Shown here one piece after another: positions 1-6,430 of a stretch of DNA of 8,037 nt. Source of the DNA: Bacteroidales bacterium (GTDB lineage: Bacteria > Bacteroidota > Bacteroidia > Bacteroidales > JAOZVK01). Under the pieces are notes generated by a model. It did no database searches. It was not told the origin of the DNA and saw nothing but the letters and a program-made list of their open reading frames with translations. The DNA lies in the NCBI GenBank assembly GCA_029938185.1, contig JAOZVK010000256.1:1-8037 (forward strand), written 5' to 3'. The position numbers and the translations under genes were made by a program. The stretch's first letter is position 1; each line of letters starts with the position of its first letter.

Positions 1-3
1 CAA

Positions 4-50
4 GCGTAAGCAAAATTGTTAATTATCCATTGTTCATTGTTAATTACTTA
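4..50 (-). repeat. 47-bp inverted repeat, left copy
   Basis: This stretch is the reverse complement of 4649-4695 with only two mismatches by eye. It contains the 10-mer ATTGTTAATT twice (about 15-24 and 37-46), so it has an internal direct repeat. Its inner end overlaps the yigZ stop codon (44-46). It looks like a dispersed intergenic repeat rather than part of a gene, and no transposase is present nearby. Confidence 0.85.
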
Positions 51-622
51 TATTTTGAAAATTGTTGCATTATTCTTTCTATATCATTTTTAGGTATTTT
101 TAGTTCAATTACACAAGAATTATCAAAATGACTTTTAAGTATATTTAGTTTTTCTTTTTTTATTATTCTCATAATATCATTCATCTTGGAGTATTCGAAT
201 TTTATTGTAATAAGCTCCTCAACAGTTTGTGTTATTATTTTGTTATTGTTAATTGCATCTAAAGCAGCTGTTCTGTAAGCATTTATTAAACCAGGTACTC
301 CCAGTTTTGTTCCTCCGAAATATCTTACAACTATTATCAAAATATTTGTTAAGTCAAACGAACGTATTTGTCCAAGAATTGGTGGACCTGATGAGTTTGA
401 AGGCTCGCCATCGTCACTTGCTCTGAATATTTTTTTATCAGCTCCAAGTCTAAATGCATATACATGATGCCTTGCTGCAAAATGTTTTTTTCTTAATTTT
501 TTTTGTATTTCCTGAATTTCATTTTCATTATTAACAGGAAAAGCATATGAGAAAAATTTGCTTCCTCTATCTTTAAAAAATCCTTCAGATTGTTTTGTTA
601 TAGTTTTAAATTGATAATCCAT
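44..622 (-). CDS. yigZ: YigZ/IMPACT (UPF0029) family protein
   Basis: The 192-residue product matches the bacterial YigZ/YvyE family, usually just over 200 residues. The N-terminal UPF0029/IMPACT domain spans roughly residues 15-125. It shows the family hallmarks ASDDGEPSNSSGPPILGQI (about 68-86) and VVRYFGGTKLGVPGL (about 98-112). The remainder, about 135-190, fits the small ferredoxin-like DUF1949 domain. No signal peptide or membrane segment is seen, so it should be cytosolic. The eukaryotic relative IMPACT regulates Gcn2; the bacterial role is not firmly known, and a translation- or nucleic-acid-related role is only inferred from the fold. The ATG at 622 gives the expected N-terminus. It lies 95 bp downstream of the M42-like gene on the same strand, so co-transcription is possible but not shown. 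The stop codon falls within the 47-bp dispersed repeat. Confidence 0.93.
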   Translation of the reverse strand: MDYQFKTITKQSEGFFKDRGSKFFSYAFPVNNENEIQEIQKKLRKKHFAARHHVYAFRLGADKKIFRASDDGEPSNSSGPPILGQIRSFDLTNILIIVVRYFGGTKLGVPGLINAYRTAALDAINNNKIITQTVEELITIKFEYSKMNDIMRIIKKEKLNILKSHFDNSCVIELKIPKNDIERIMQQFSKYK

Positions 623-647
623 TGGTTTTAAAGTATTAAATTTTTCT

Positions 648-670
648 AATATTGTATATATTACAATATT
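648..670. other. AT-rich palindrome upstream of yigZ
   Basis: A perfect 9-bp inverted repeat, AATATTGTA (648-656) and TACAATATT (662-670), surrounds TATAT. A T-run follows on the plus strand (669-675), where no upstream plus-strand gene would need a terminator. It lies in the 95-bp gap between the M42-like gene and yigZ, 26 bp before the yigZ start. It could be an operator or simply an AT-rich coincidence. Confidence 0.4.
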
Positions 671-717
671 TTTTTAATATTTGACGAATATATAAAATAT
701 TTTAAAAGTATAATACC

Positions 718-1629
718 TTACAATTTATCTAATAATATTTTGTATAATTCAAACAATGTTTGTATATCTTTTTTATAAACAATTTCTTTTGGCGAATGTA
801 TTGCTTCTCCAGCTACTCCAACAAAGCACCAGTCAATAGGGTAGGGGGATAGTTGAATTGAATTGCCATCGCTACCACCCGAACTTTCAACTTCAAGCTG
901 ATAGTCAATGTTATTTTTTTTGGCTATATCAATAATTCTGTTTACATAGGTTTTTCTGGGAATCATCGAATCTCTAATTGATATAACAGCTCCTTTTTTG
1001 TGTAAAATATTTTCGCTTGTCCATGTAACATCTGATATTAATGCTTGTCTAACTTTAAATTTTTCATAAATAAATTTTGATAAAAATTCAACACTTCCCC
1101 CTTTATGCTCCTCGTAAGTTGAAAATATTAAAATCCCATTTTTCATTGTTTCAGCTAATTGTAAAGCATTTCGTACACCTACTCTATTATCCAAAAAAGG
1201 TGATTGGATATACTCTTCAGTTTCAACAAACTGGGGTTTGAATGTTAAACTTGTACCTAAATCAATTTTCCGTTTATATATATATGATTTATCATAATCG
1301 TGATCAACATGCATAAGGCAATCTATTTCGCCTTTTTCATCTTCTCCAACAAGTCTATAGCCTGTTTTAGCTAATGGGCTTCCTATTGAATTTAATTCAC
1401 CATTGTATTTTACCATAAATCCCACAGAATCAATATGTGCAAAAACAGCTGTTTTGGGACGACCAAAAACTAAAACTATATTATCCTGAAATCCATCTCC
1501 CGAATAAATTCGAGGTTTTTTTTTCCACCAATGTTTTGCTATATTTATATAATCTAACAAAAATTTTGTTAAACGATATTCTTCTCCCGAAGGTGCATGT
1601 ATATTACATAATAGTTTTTGTAAACTCAT
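718..1629 (-). CDS. M42-like metallo-aminopeptidase
   Basis: The 303-residue product has the ordered motifs of the M42 (cellulase M/TET aminopeptidase) clan. These are AHIDSVGFMV with H65 and D67; SPFLDNRVG with the bridging-metal D147; TYEEHKGG with the Glu pair E173/E174 (general base and metal ligand); ALISDVTW with D200; a Gly-rich SSGGSDGNS (249-257); and the last metal ligand H278 in AIHSPKE. The inferred reaction is metal-dependent removal of N-terminal residues from peptides in the cytosol; no signal peptide is seen. The protein is shorter than usual M42 enzymes (about 340-360 residues), and S68 stands where many members have Glu in the HxDE motif. The start matches the usual short N-terminal segment (LLCNIHAPSGEE). 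A C-family repeat ends 31 bp before the ATG. M42 is preferred, but a related M20/M28-type hydrolase is possible. Confidence 0.85.
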   Translation of the reverse strand: MSLQKLLCNIHAPSGEEYRLTKFLLDYINIAKHWWKKKPRIYSGDGFQDNIVLVFGRPKTAVFAHIDSVGFMVKYNGELNSIGSPLAKTGYRLVGEDEKGEIDCLMHVDHDYDKSYIYKRKIDLGTSLTFKPQFVETEEYIQSPFLDNRVGVRNALQLAETMKNGILIFSTYEEHKGGSVEFLSKFIYEKFKVRQALISDVTWTSENILHKKGAVISIRDSMIPRKTYVNRIIDIAKKNNIDYQLEVESSGGSDGNSIQLSPYPIDWCFVGVAGEAIHSPKEIVYKKDIQTLFELYKILLDKL

Positions 1630-1660
1630 TATATTTTGGTTTTTTATAATTAAATTATTT

Positions 1661-1765
1661 TTAAGGTCTTCGACCTATTTATAGTTGATTACTCATTAGT
1701 ACAAAGGCAATCTAATCAAGGAATTATAAATAAGTAAATATTGAAAAACTTTTGTAACAGTACTT
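1661..1765 (-). repeat. C-family dispersed repeat, copy 1
   Basis: Read on the minus strand, this begins AAGTACTGTTACAAAAG and ends ACTATAAATAG, then a few bases, then GAAGACCTTAA. It aligns end to end with 7775-7879 at roughly four-fifths identity by eye, with a single-base indel. It ends 31 bp upstream of the M42-like start codon and points in the same direction as that gene. It is non-coding as far as I can see. Confidence 0.85.
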
Positions 1766-1819
1766 ATCTGTATTGTTTAAGTAGTCTTAATATAGTATTG
1801 GACATTATTTTATTTTTTG

Positions 1820-1846
1820 ACAGGATTTACAGGATTAACATGATTG
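1820..1846 (+). repeat. Three 9-bp tandem units (ACAGGATTN-like)
   Basis: Three consecutive units read ACAGGATTT, ACAGGATTA and ACATGATTG. From memory, ACAGGATT-type repeats are widespread between genes in Bacteroidota and some other bacteria. No function is evident here. Confidence 0.6.
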
Positions 1847-1905
1847 CTTTTTATTCTTTAAATGCATGATAAACACTGCTTTCCAGCCTTGCGAGAGAAA
1901 CCGTC

Positions 1906-1927
1906 TTATAAAAATTTTTCGACATTT
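1906..1927 (+). repeat. C-family repeat, head-only fragment
   Basis: The 22 bases match the head of copy 4 (7783-7804) with two mismatches. The central and tail parts of the element are not found after it, so it is either a decayed copy or a separately conserved head module. Confidence 0.5.
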
Positions 1928-2103
1928 TTCATAAACCAGTATAAGCACTTTACACTTTTTTGCAGCAAATATATAAAGAAAAATAAATATTGAATGTAGA
2001 ATATTGAAATATTTATAAGAATTAGAAAGTGATTAACTAATTTATGGCTACCAGTAATATTAAATTTTGTCAATTAGCTTACAATAAAATAGTAGACAAC
2101 CAT

Positions 2104-2206
2104 AAGTAGTTTAACAAAAGTTTTTGATACATATTTTTCTATAATTAATTATATAACAGCAATTTGCGAAAATACGTAAGCTACATTAAATAGGTAGAAA
2201 TCCTTA
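2104..2206 (+). repeat. C-family dispersed repeat, copy 2
   Basis: The element contains TTAACAAAAGTTTTT near its head and TACATTAAATAG followed by TCCTTA at its tail. It is most like copy 3 (6218-6320): same length and about 70% or more identical by eye, with two compensating one-base indels. A TTTG (2163-2166) lies 20 bases before TAAATAG. That spacing resembles a Bacteroidota -33/-7 promoter, but the -7 match is poor. The element ends 99 bp upstream of the S46 peptidase start and is co-oriented with it. Confidence 0.8.
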
Positions 2207-2305
2207 GCTTTATAATAAATATAAAAAAATATGATAAAAACTTTTTTTTATACACATTATATTGTTTTATTTTGTACAAAGTATAAATTTTAAAATATAT
2301 AAATT

Positions 2306-4456
2306 ATGACTAAAAGAATAATATTAATTTTTGTAAGTGTTTTTTTGTTAGTAAGCACAAAAGTAAAAGCTGACGAAGGTATGTGGCTACCGTTTTTGGT
2401 TCACAAACTAAATATGTCGGCAATGAAAAAAATGGGTTTGAAACTAACTGCCGATCAAATCTATAATATCAACAAAGGAAGTTTAAAAGATGCAATTGTT
2501 GCGCTTGACCGTGGTTCTTGTACTGCCGAGTTAATTTCGGCACAAGGCTTATTATTAACTAATCATCATTGTGGATATGGTGAAATTCAATCTCATAGTT
2601 CTGTTGAACATGATTATTTGACTGATGGATTTTGGGCTTATTCTAAAAAAGAAGAATTGCCAAATCCGGGTAAAACAGTATCGTTTTTGATAAGAATTGA
2701 TGATGTTACAACTAAAGTCAATGCTGTTGTAAATGATAAAATGACCGAGAGTGAAAGAAGTAATGCCATAAAAACTATTTCTGCAAAGCTTGAAAAAGAA
2801 GCAGTAGGAACGACACATTATGAAGCAAGAGTTCAAAAATTTTTCAAAGGAAACGAACACTATCTTTTTGTTTATGAAGTTTATAGAGATGTTCGATTGG
2901 TAGGAGCACCTCCATCGTCAATTGGTAAATTTGGTTCGGATACCGATAATTGGATGTGGCCACGTCATACAGGCGATTTTAGTCTTTTCAGAGTATATAC
3001 AGGACCAGACGGAAAACCTGCTGATTATTCGCCAAACAATATCCCTTTAAAATCAAAACATTTTTTACCAATTTCGATTAAACCAAAAAAAGATGGCGAT
3101 TTTGCAATGGTATTTGGATATCCAGGAAGAACTCGAAGATATTTAAATTCGTGGGGTGTAAAGCAATTAATTGATAATGAAAATAAAATTAGAATAAAAG
3201 TAAGAGGCGAAAAACAAAGATTGATGAAAGCAGATATGGATGCAAGCGATAAAATTAGAATCCAATATTCATCAAAATATTACCGTTCGACAAATTATTA
3301 TAAATATTCTATTGGACAAAACAAAGGTCTTAAAGAATTAAAAGTCTTAAAGAGAAAGAAAAAACTGGAAAAAAAGCTTGGTAAGTGGATTAAAAAAAAT
3401 AAAGAAAGAAAAGCTAAATATGGTGAAGCTTTGGCACTTATCGAAAATGCTTATAAAGAAAATGAAACATACAATAAAATAATGAACTACTGGTTCGAAG
3501 GACTTTATGGTGGTACAGAAGTTATTAGTTATGCTTTTGGTGGTAGAAGGTTTGTTGGTCTTTTAAAATCGGGAAATAAGGAAATGATTGATGCTGCAAT
3601 GAAAAAAGCTAAGAAAGACTCTGATAAATATTTCAAAAACTATAATGCACCAACTGACAAGAAAATTTTTGTTGCAATGATGAAGATGTATTCAAAAAAT
3701 GTTCCTAAGGAATTTCAATTACCAGTAGTAGCAGACATTAATGATAAATTTGGTGGCGATTATAATAAATTTGCAGACGAGATATTTTCAAAATCAATAT
3801 TTACTGATAAAGGACGTTTTGATGCTTTTTTGAAAAATCCAAAAGTAGAAACTATTGAAAATGATTGGGCTTACACAACTTCAGTCTCAGCTATACTGGT
3901 TTATCGTGGATTGCAAGCAAAACTTGAACCACTAAATGTAAAACTACGCAAAGGAACAAGGTTGTTTATGGCTGCATTACGTGAAATGAAAAAAGACAAA
4001 ACTTTTTATCCGAATGCAAACTCGACAATGCGACTAACTTATGGTACAGTTGGTAGTTACAAAGCAAATGGTATTTCATATAAATCATATACTACTCTTA
4101 AAGGTTATATGAAAAAAGAAAATCCAAAAAGCGAAGAATTTGTTGTTCCAAAAAAATTAAAAGATTTGTATAACAAAAAAGATTATGGAGAGTATGGCGA
4201 AAATGGTAGTATGATTGTTTGCTTTACTACTAATAATGACATAACAGGAGGTAATTCAGGTAGTCCAGTGATAAATGGCGAAGGTCATCTAATTGGCTGT
4301 GCATTTGATGGTAACTGGGAAGCAATGAGTGGTGATATTGCATTTGAACCTAAATTACAAAAATGTATAAATGTTGATATTCGTTTTGTGCTATTTATAA
4401 TTGATAAATATGCAGGTGCCAAAAATTTGATTCAAGAAATGAAAATTATTAAATAA
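2306..4456 (+). CDS. dpp7: Secreted S46 serine dipeptidyl-peptidase, DPP7 type
   Basis: The 716-residue protein has the full S46 architecture and the usual length of about 700-720. A signal peptide covers residues 1-22, with likely cleavage after KVKA before DEGMWLPF, placing the mature enzyme in the periplasm or at the surface. The chymotrypsin-like triad is visible as TNHHCGYG (H88 preferred), the Asp in GSDTDNWMWPRHTGDF (about 210-225; D212 or D214) and S651 in GGNSGSPV. The helical S46 insert lies between the halves, with a Lys-rich stretch at about 340-372. Eighteen residues after the catalytic Ser is G669 in AFDGNWEAMSGD. From the family literature, Gly here marks DPP7 (hydrophobic preference at the P1 side) and Arg marks DPP11 (acidic). 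It should release dipeptides from peptide N-termini for uptake. It is apparently monocistronic, with a 735-bp gap before the next recognisable gene. Confidence 0.95.
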   Translation: MTKRIILIFVSVFLLVSTKVKADEGMWLPFLVHKLNMSAMKKMGLKLTADQIYNINKGSLKDAIVALDRGSCTAELISAQGLLLTNHHCGYGEIQSHSSVEHDYLTDGFWAYSKKEELPNPGKTVSFLIRIDDVTTKVNAVVNDKMTESERSNAIKTISAKLEKEAVGTTHYEARVQKFFKGNEHYLFVYEVYRDVRLVGAPPSSIGKFGSDTDNWMWPRHTGDFSLFRVYTGPDGKPADYSPNNIPLKSKHFLPISIKPKKDGDFAMVFGYPGRTRRYLNSWGVKQLIDNENKIRIKVRGEKQRLMKADMDASDKIRIQYSSKYYRSTNYYKYSIGQNKGLKELKVLKRKKKLEKKLGKWIKKNKERKAKYGEALALIENAYKENETYNKIMNYWFEGLYGGTEVISYAFGGRRFVGLLKSGNKEMIDAAMKKAKKDSDKYFKNYNAPTDKKIFVAMMKMYSKNVPKEFQLPVVADINDKFGGDYNKFADEIFSKSIFTDKGRFDAFLKNPKVETIENDWAYTTSVSAILVYRGLQAKLEPLNVKLRKGTRLFMAALREMKKDKTFYPNANSTMRLTYGTVGSYKANGISYKSYTTLKGYMKKENPKSEEFVVPKKLKDLYNKKDYGEYGENGSMIVCFTTNNDITGGNSGSPVINGEGHLIGCAFDGNWEAMSGDIAFEPKLQKCINVDIRFVLFIIDKYAGAKNLIQEMKIIK

Positions 4457-4467
4457 AGCTTTTTATA

Positions 4468-4598
4468 GGAAATGATGAATTGTAAATTACGAATAATATT
4501 TGAGTGTTTTTTGAAGCCGTTAAAGGTGAAAATAACAAGAGCAAATGGTTAATTATTATTTGTGATTTGCCTAAACCAATTCGTAATTTGTCATTTCC
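4468..4598. repeat. Imperfect inverted repeat after the S46 gene
   Basis: The left arm (4468-4494) starts GGAAATGATGAATTGTAAAT and ends TTACGAAT. The right arm (4579-4598) is ATTCGTAATTTGTCATTTCC. The arms pair along their length except for about seven extra bases in the left arm, enclosing about 84 bp. It starts 11 bp after the S46 stop. It could be a folded 3' end or a small MITE-like element; there is no T-run typical of an intrinsic terminator. Confidence 0.6.
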
Positions 4599-4648
4599 TT
4601 ATTTAAGTTTTTTTATTAGTTCCTAATTCCACTTTACGAACTTAAAAC

Positions 4649-4695
4649 TAAGTAATTAACAATGAATAATGGACAATTAACAATTTTGCTTACGC
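4649..4695 (+). repeat. 47-bp inverted repeat, right copy
   Basis: This is the reverse complement of 4-50 with two mismatches. AATTAACAAT occurs twice within it (4654-4663 and 4676-4685). Together with the left copy it brackets yigZ, the M42-like gene and the S46 gene. Confidence 0.85.
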
Positions 4696-4847
4696 CAGAA
4701 TTACAGTAAGTTACAACTTCACAAAGTGTCGATTTTATACAATGACCTACTTATTTAATAATTAGTGTATCCAAAAAAAAACTATACAATGTATTTTATT
4801 ACTTTTGTCCCTTCAAGGCGTTCTTGCTTATGAATGCTTTTATACAT

Positions 4848-4887
4848 AGGTCGTGCCTCATGTTGATGCTTATGCCCTTACGAGGGC
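4848..4887 (+). repeat. Hairpin-bearing repeat (E-type), copy 1
   Basis: The stretch starts AGGTCGTGCCT, shared with 7664-7674, and ends with a perfect GCCCT/AGGGC stem around TACG (4874-4887), followed by A residues. It resembles the small hairpin repeats often seen between genes in Bacteroidota; that comparison is from memory. The T-run is absent, so it is not a terminator on the plus strand. Confidence 0.4.
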
Positions 4888-5048
4888 AAAAAACCTGAGA
4901 AATAAAAATTCAAAATACGAAGCATTTTTTTGATTAAAGTATATTTAACAATCAATTCAACTTTCTTAAATTCAGTTTCGCTATGTTATGTGAGTACCCA
5001 CCATTTTACATTTTCTATTTATTTGTAAATCGCTTATAATCAACCTGT

Positions 5049-5195
5049 ATGTCAGGACGTTTAGTTGTATTACACTTTTTTGGAGATAAATTTGCAGTTT
5101 TGTTACACTTTTTTGGAGATAAATTTATAGTTTTGTTACACTTTTTTGGAGATAAATTTATAGTTTTGTTACACTTTTATGGAGATAAACAATGA
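5049..5195 (+). CDS. Possible 48-residue ORF made of an 11-residue repeat
   Basis: ATG at 5049 opens a frame through the whole 33-bp tandem array. It encodes MSGRLVVL, then HFFGDKFAVLL, two copies of HFFGDKFIVLL, and HFYGDKQ before the TGA at 5193-5195. The stop overlaps the ATG of the next frame as ATGA, and that junction has a good GGAG (5181-5184) seven bases before the ATG. The product would be short, hydrophobic and repetitive. I recognise no family. A 33-bp unit keeps frame automatically, so an open frame in an array with no stop in one phase is weak evidence for translation. The ATG, the in-frame repeats and the coupled stop make a leader peptide worth considering; a non-coding leader is equally plausible. 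Confidence 0.35.
   Translation: MSGRLVVLHFFGDKFAVLLHFFGDKFIVLLHFFGDKFIVLLHFYGDKQ
5071..5189 (+). repeat. 33-bp tandem repeat, 3.6 copies
   Basis: Units begin at 5071, 5104, 5137 and 5170, each with TACACTTTTTTGGAGATAAA as its first 20 bases (the last has TTTTAT for TTTTTT). The first unit continues TTTGCAG where the second and third have TTTATAG. Every unit carries GGAGATAAA, a Shine-Dalgarno-like sequence, and in the last one it sits directly before ATG 5192. The near-identity of the units suggests recent expansion, so copy number may vary between strains. Confidence 0.95.
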
Positions 5196-5332
5196 AACGA
5201 GCTTTATATAAAGATTTAATAAACTGGAAAAATAGTAAAAAACGAAAACCACTTTTGTTGCAAGGAGCAAGGCAGGTAGGAAAAACATACTTAATAAATG
5301 AATTGTATAATAATATAAAAAATAAGAGATGA
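5192..5332 (+). pseudogene. Truncated AAA ATPase (AAA_14/DUF4143 type), N-terminal remnant
   Basis: The 46-residue frame starts MKRALYKDLINWKNSKKRKP and runs into LLLQGARQVGKTYLINE, a clear Walker A (GARQVGKT, residues 25-32) in the typical opening of AAA_14/DUF4143 ATP-binding proteins. Such proteins are normally around 380-400 residues. Here the frame stops at TGA 5330-5332 only 14 residues after the Walker A Thr. No Walker B, DUF4143 domain or later fragment follows; the next frame is an unrelated methyltransferase. It cannot be an active ATPase. It has a strong ribosome-binding site (GGAG, spacing seven) and its stop overlaps the methyltransferase ATG as ATGA. It may therefore still be translated and couple initiation downstream. 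The simplest account is a deletion or insertion that joined an ATPase 5' end to the methyltransferase. Confidence 0.75.
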
Positions 5333-6183
5333 TAGATAATCATATTAATAATCCCAAAAGTGCTAAATTTTATGTAAAAAAATATTTGGATGGTATAAAA
5401 AAACAGTTGCATAATAAAATTGTAATAGATATACCAGCAGGTAATGGAGTTACTTCCGAGATATTGTTGGAAAATGGGGCAAAAGTAGAAGCATTCGATT
5501 TATTTCCAGAATACTTTATGTTAAAAGACATTCAATGTAAACGAGCCGATATTGTCGAAAATATTCCAGTAATGGATAGTTATGCAGATATGTTAATATG
5601 TCAAGAGGGAATTGAACATTTTAGTGACCAATTAAAGGCATTTAAAGAGTTTAATCGAGTATTGAAGAAAAAAGGTAAACTTTTAGTAACAACACCTTCA
5701 TATTCGAATTTAGCATCTAAGTTAAGTTACCTATTATTTGAAAGTGAAAATTCAAAAAAAATGCCCCCAAATGAAATAGGCGATATATGGATGTCAGATA
5801 AAAAAATATGTAATGAAATTTATCATGGTCATATTTTCTTGATAGGATTACAAAAACTACGAATACTTGCTAAACTTTCAGGCTTTATAATTCATGAAAT
5901 CAAATATATGAGAATAAGTAAAGGTTCTTTGTTCTTATTTCCTATATTTTATCCGTTCATTTTCATAAGTTCATATTTGAGATATTTTAAAAATTTAAGA
6001 AAACATAAAGACATTTCAAAATCGTATAAAATTCATGTATATAAAGAGCAATTGAAAATAAATATAAATCCGAAAAACTTATTAAATAAACATACTTTTA
6101 TTATATTTAAAAAAGATAAAGAGATACAAGATATAGATTTTAGAATGGAAGCAATTGTTAAGCAATTTGATAAAATTATGTAA
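5329..6183 (+). CDS. Class I SAM-dependent methyltransferase (Methyltransf_11-like)
   Basis: The 284-residue product shows the Rossmann-type methyltransferase pattern. Motif I is VIDIPAGNGVTSEIL (about 32-46), the acidic residue after strand 2 is D57 in VEAFDLFPEY, and D73 lies in KRADIVE. The motif IV region is ADMLICQEGIEHFSD (86-100), followed by the helix and strand FNRVLKKKGKLLVTTPS (108-124). A strongly hydrophobic stretch, LFLFPIFYPFIFISSYL (201-217), could hold the C-terminal part against the membrane. The substrate cannot be read from sequence; similar enzymes occur in polysaccharide and lipid-linked glycan clusters, and a glycosyltransferase follows. The start ATG overlaps the stop of the ATPase remnant, and it has no strong Shine-Dalgarno of its own. 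Two terminator-like hairpins begin about 180 bp after its stop. Confidence 0.82.
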   Translation: MIDNHINNPKSAKFYVKKYLDGIKKQLHNKIVIDIPAGNGVTSEILLENGAKVEAFDLFPEYFMLKDIQCKRADIVENIPVMDSYADMLICQEGIEHFSDQLKAFKEFNRVLKKKGKLLVTTPSYSNLASKLSYLLFESENSKKMPPNEIGDIWMSDKKICNEIYHGHIFLIGLQKLRILAKLSGFIIHEIKYMRISKGSLFLFPIFYPFIFISSYLRYFKNLRKHKDISKSYKIHVYKEQLKININPKNLLNKHTFIIFKKDKEIQDIDFRMEAIVKQFDKIM

Positions 6184-6217
6184 TACATTCAATTGAATTA
6201 TTGAACTATGGTATAGT

Positions 6218-6320
6218 AAATAGTCTAACAAAAGTTTTTTAGCATTTATTTTCACACAATTAACTATATGACAAATGTTTGTAATAATGCATAAGCCACA
6301 TTAAATAGCTATAGACCTTA
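6218..6320 (+). repeat. C-family dispersed repeat, copy 3
   Basis: The element carries CTAACAAAAGTTTTTT near its head and CCACATTAAATAG followed by AGACCTTA at its tail. It is closest to copy 2 (2104-2206). It starts 34 bp after the methyltransferase stop and is co-oriented with the downstream glycosyltransferase, but two terminator-like hairpins lie in between. Confidence 0.8.
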
Positions 6321-6361
6321 TTTCTGGCTACCCACACACAAAGCTGGGCAATAAATTACTG

Positions 6362-6395
6362 TCGGTGTGGCATTAAGCCATGCCGATTTTTTTTT
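6362..6395 (+). terminator. Intrinsic terminator after the methyltransferase
   Basis: TCGGTGTGGC (6362-6371) pairs with GCCATGCCGA (6377-6386) through ten pairs, two of them G-U, around an ATTAA loop. Nine T residues follow (6387-6395). This is a strong rho-independent terminator on the plus strand, placed to end the methyltransferase transcript. Confidence 0.75.
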
Positions 6396-6430
6396 GGCTC
6401 TTCGAGCCTTTTTACACTGCTTACACAAAA
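6396..6430 (+). terminator. Second terminator hairpin, D-type repeat copy 1
   Basis: GGCTC (6396-6400) and GAGCC (6404-6408) form a perfect five-pair stem with a TTC loop, followed by TTTTT (6409-6413). The next bases, ACTGCTTACACA, are shared with the D-type copy at 7895-7928 on the other strand. It abuts the first terminator's T-run. The repetition elsewhere suggests a mobile or dispersed terminator unit. Confidence 0.6.

Larger units (their letters stand above)
1630..2305. other. 676-bp divergent intergenic region, repeat-bearing
   Basis: No convincing gene lies between the M42-like and S46 peptidases. The gap holds two full copies of the C repeat facing outward (1661-1765 minus, 2104-2206 plus), a head-only fragment of the same repeat (1906-1927) and a 9-bp tandem motif (1820-1846). 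It also contains TACACTTTTTTG at 1951-1962, a 12-base match to the 33-bp tandem repeat further right. A TATTTTG near 2268-2274 resembles the Bacteroidota -7 element TAnnTTTG but lacks one base, so I do not call it a promoter. Confidence 0.7.
4457..5048. other. Intergenic region with repeats, no gene seen
   Basis: This stretch of about 590 bp holds an imperfect inverted repeat (4468-4598), the right copy of the 47-bp inverted repeat (4649-4695), and a short hairpin next to AGGTCGTGCCT (4848-4887). The remainder is AT-rich with no ORF or family I recognise. It probably accumulated mobile or decayed repeat sequence. Confidence 0.6.

Noticed and set aside
1437..1649. 70-codon plus-strand frame
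   Set aside because: It lies antisense to the well-supported M42-like gene and shows no recognisable protein features.
1951..1985. Decayed gene near TACACTTTTTTGCAGC
   Set aside because: A short open frame exists but has no start, no family similarity and only a 12-base match to the 33-bp repeat; too little to call.
2104..2206. C repeat copies as tRNA, riboswitch or other known RNA
   Set aside because: No cloverleaf, conserved GC stem or known aptamer motif is visible in any of the four copies.
4..4695. Composite transposon bounded by the 47-bp inverted repeats
   Set aside because: No transposase or recombinase lies inside, the genes are ordinary housekeeping or peptidase genes, and no target duplication is visible at the edges.
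5071..5189. CRISPR-like array
   Set aside because: The units are directly adjacent with no unique spacers, and no cas genes are present; this is a plain tandem repeat.
5158..5412. 84-codon minus-strand frame
   Set aside because: It is antisense to the tandem repeat, the ATPase remnant and the methyltransferase start, and its Phe/Ile/Leu-rich product reflects the complement of AT-rich coding DNA.
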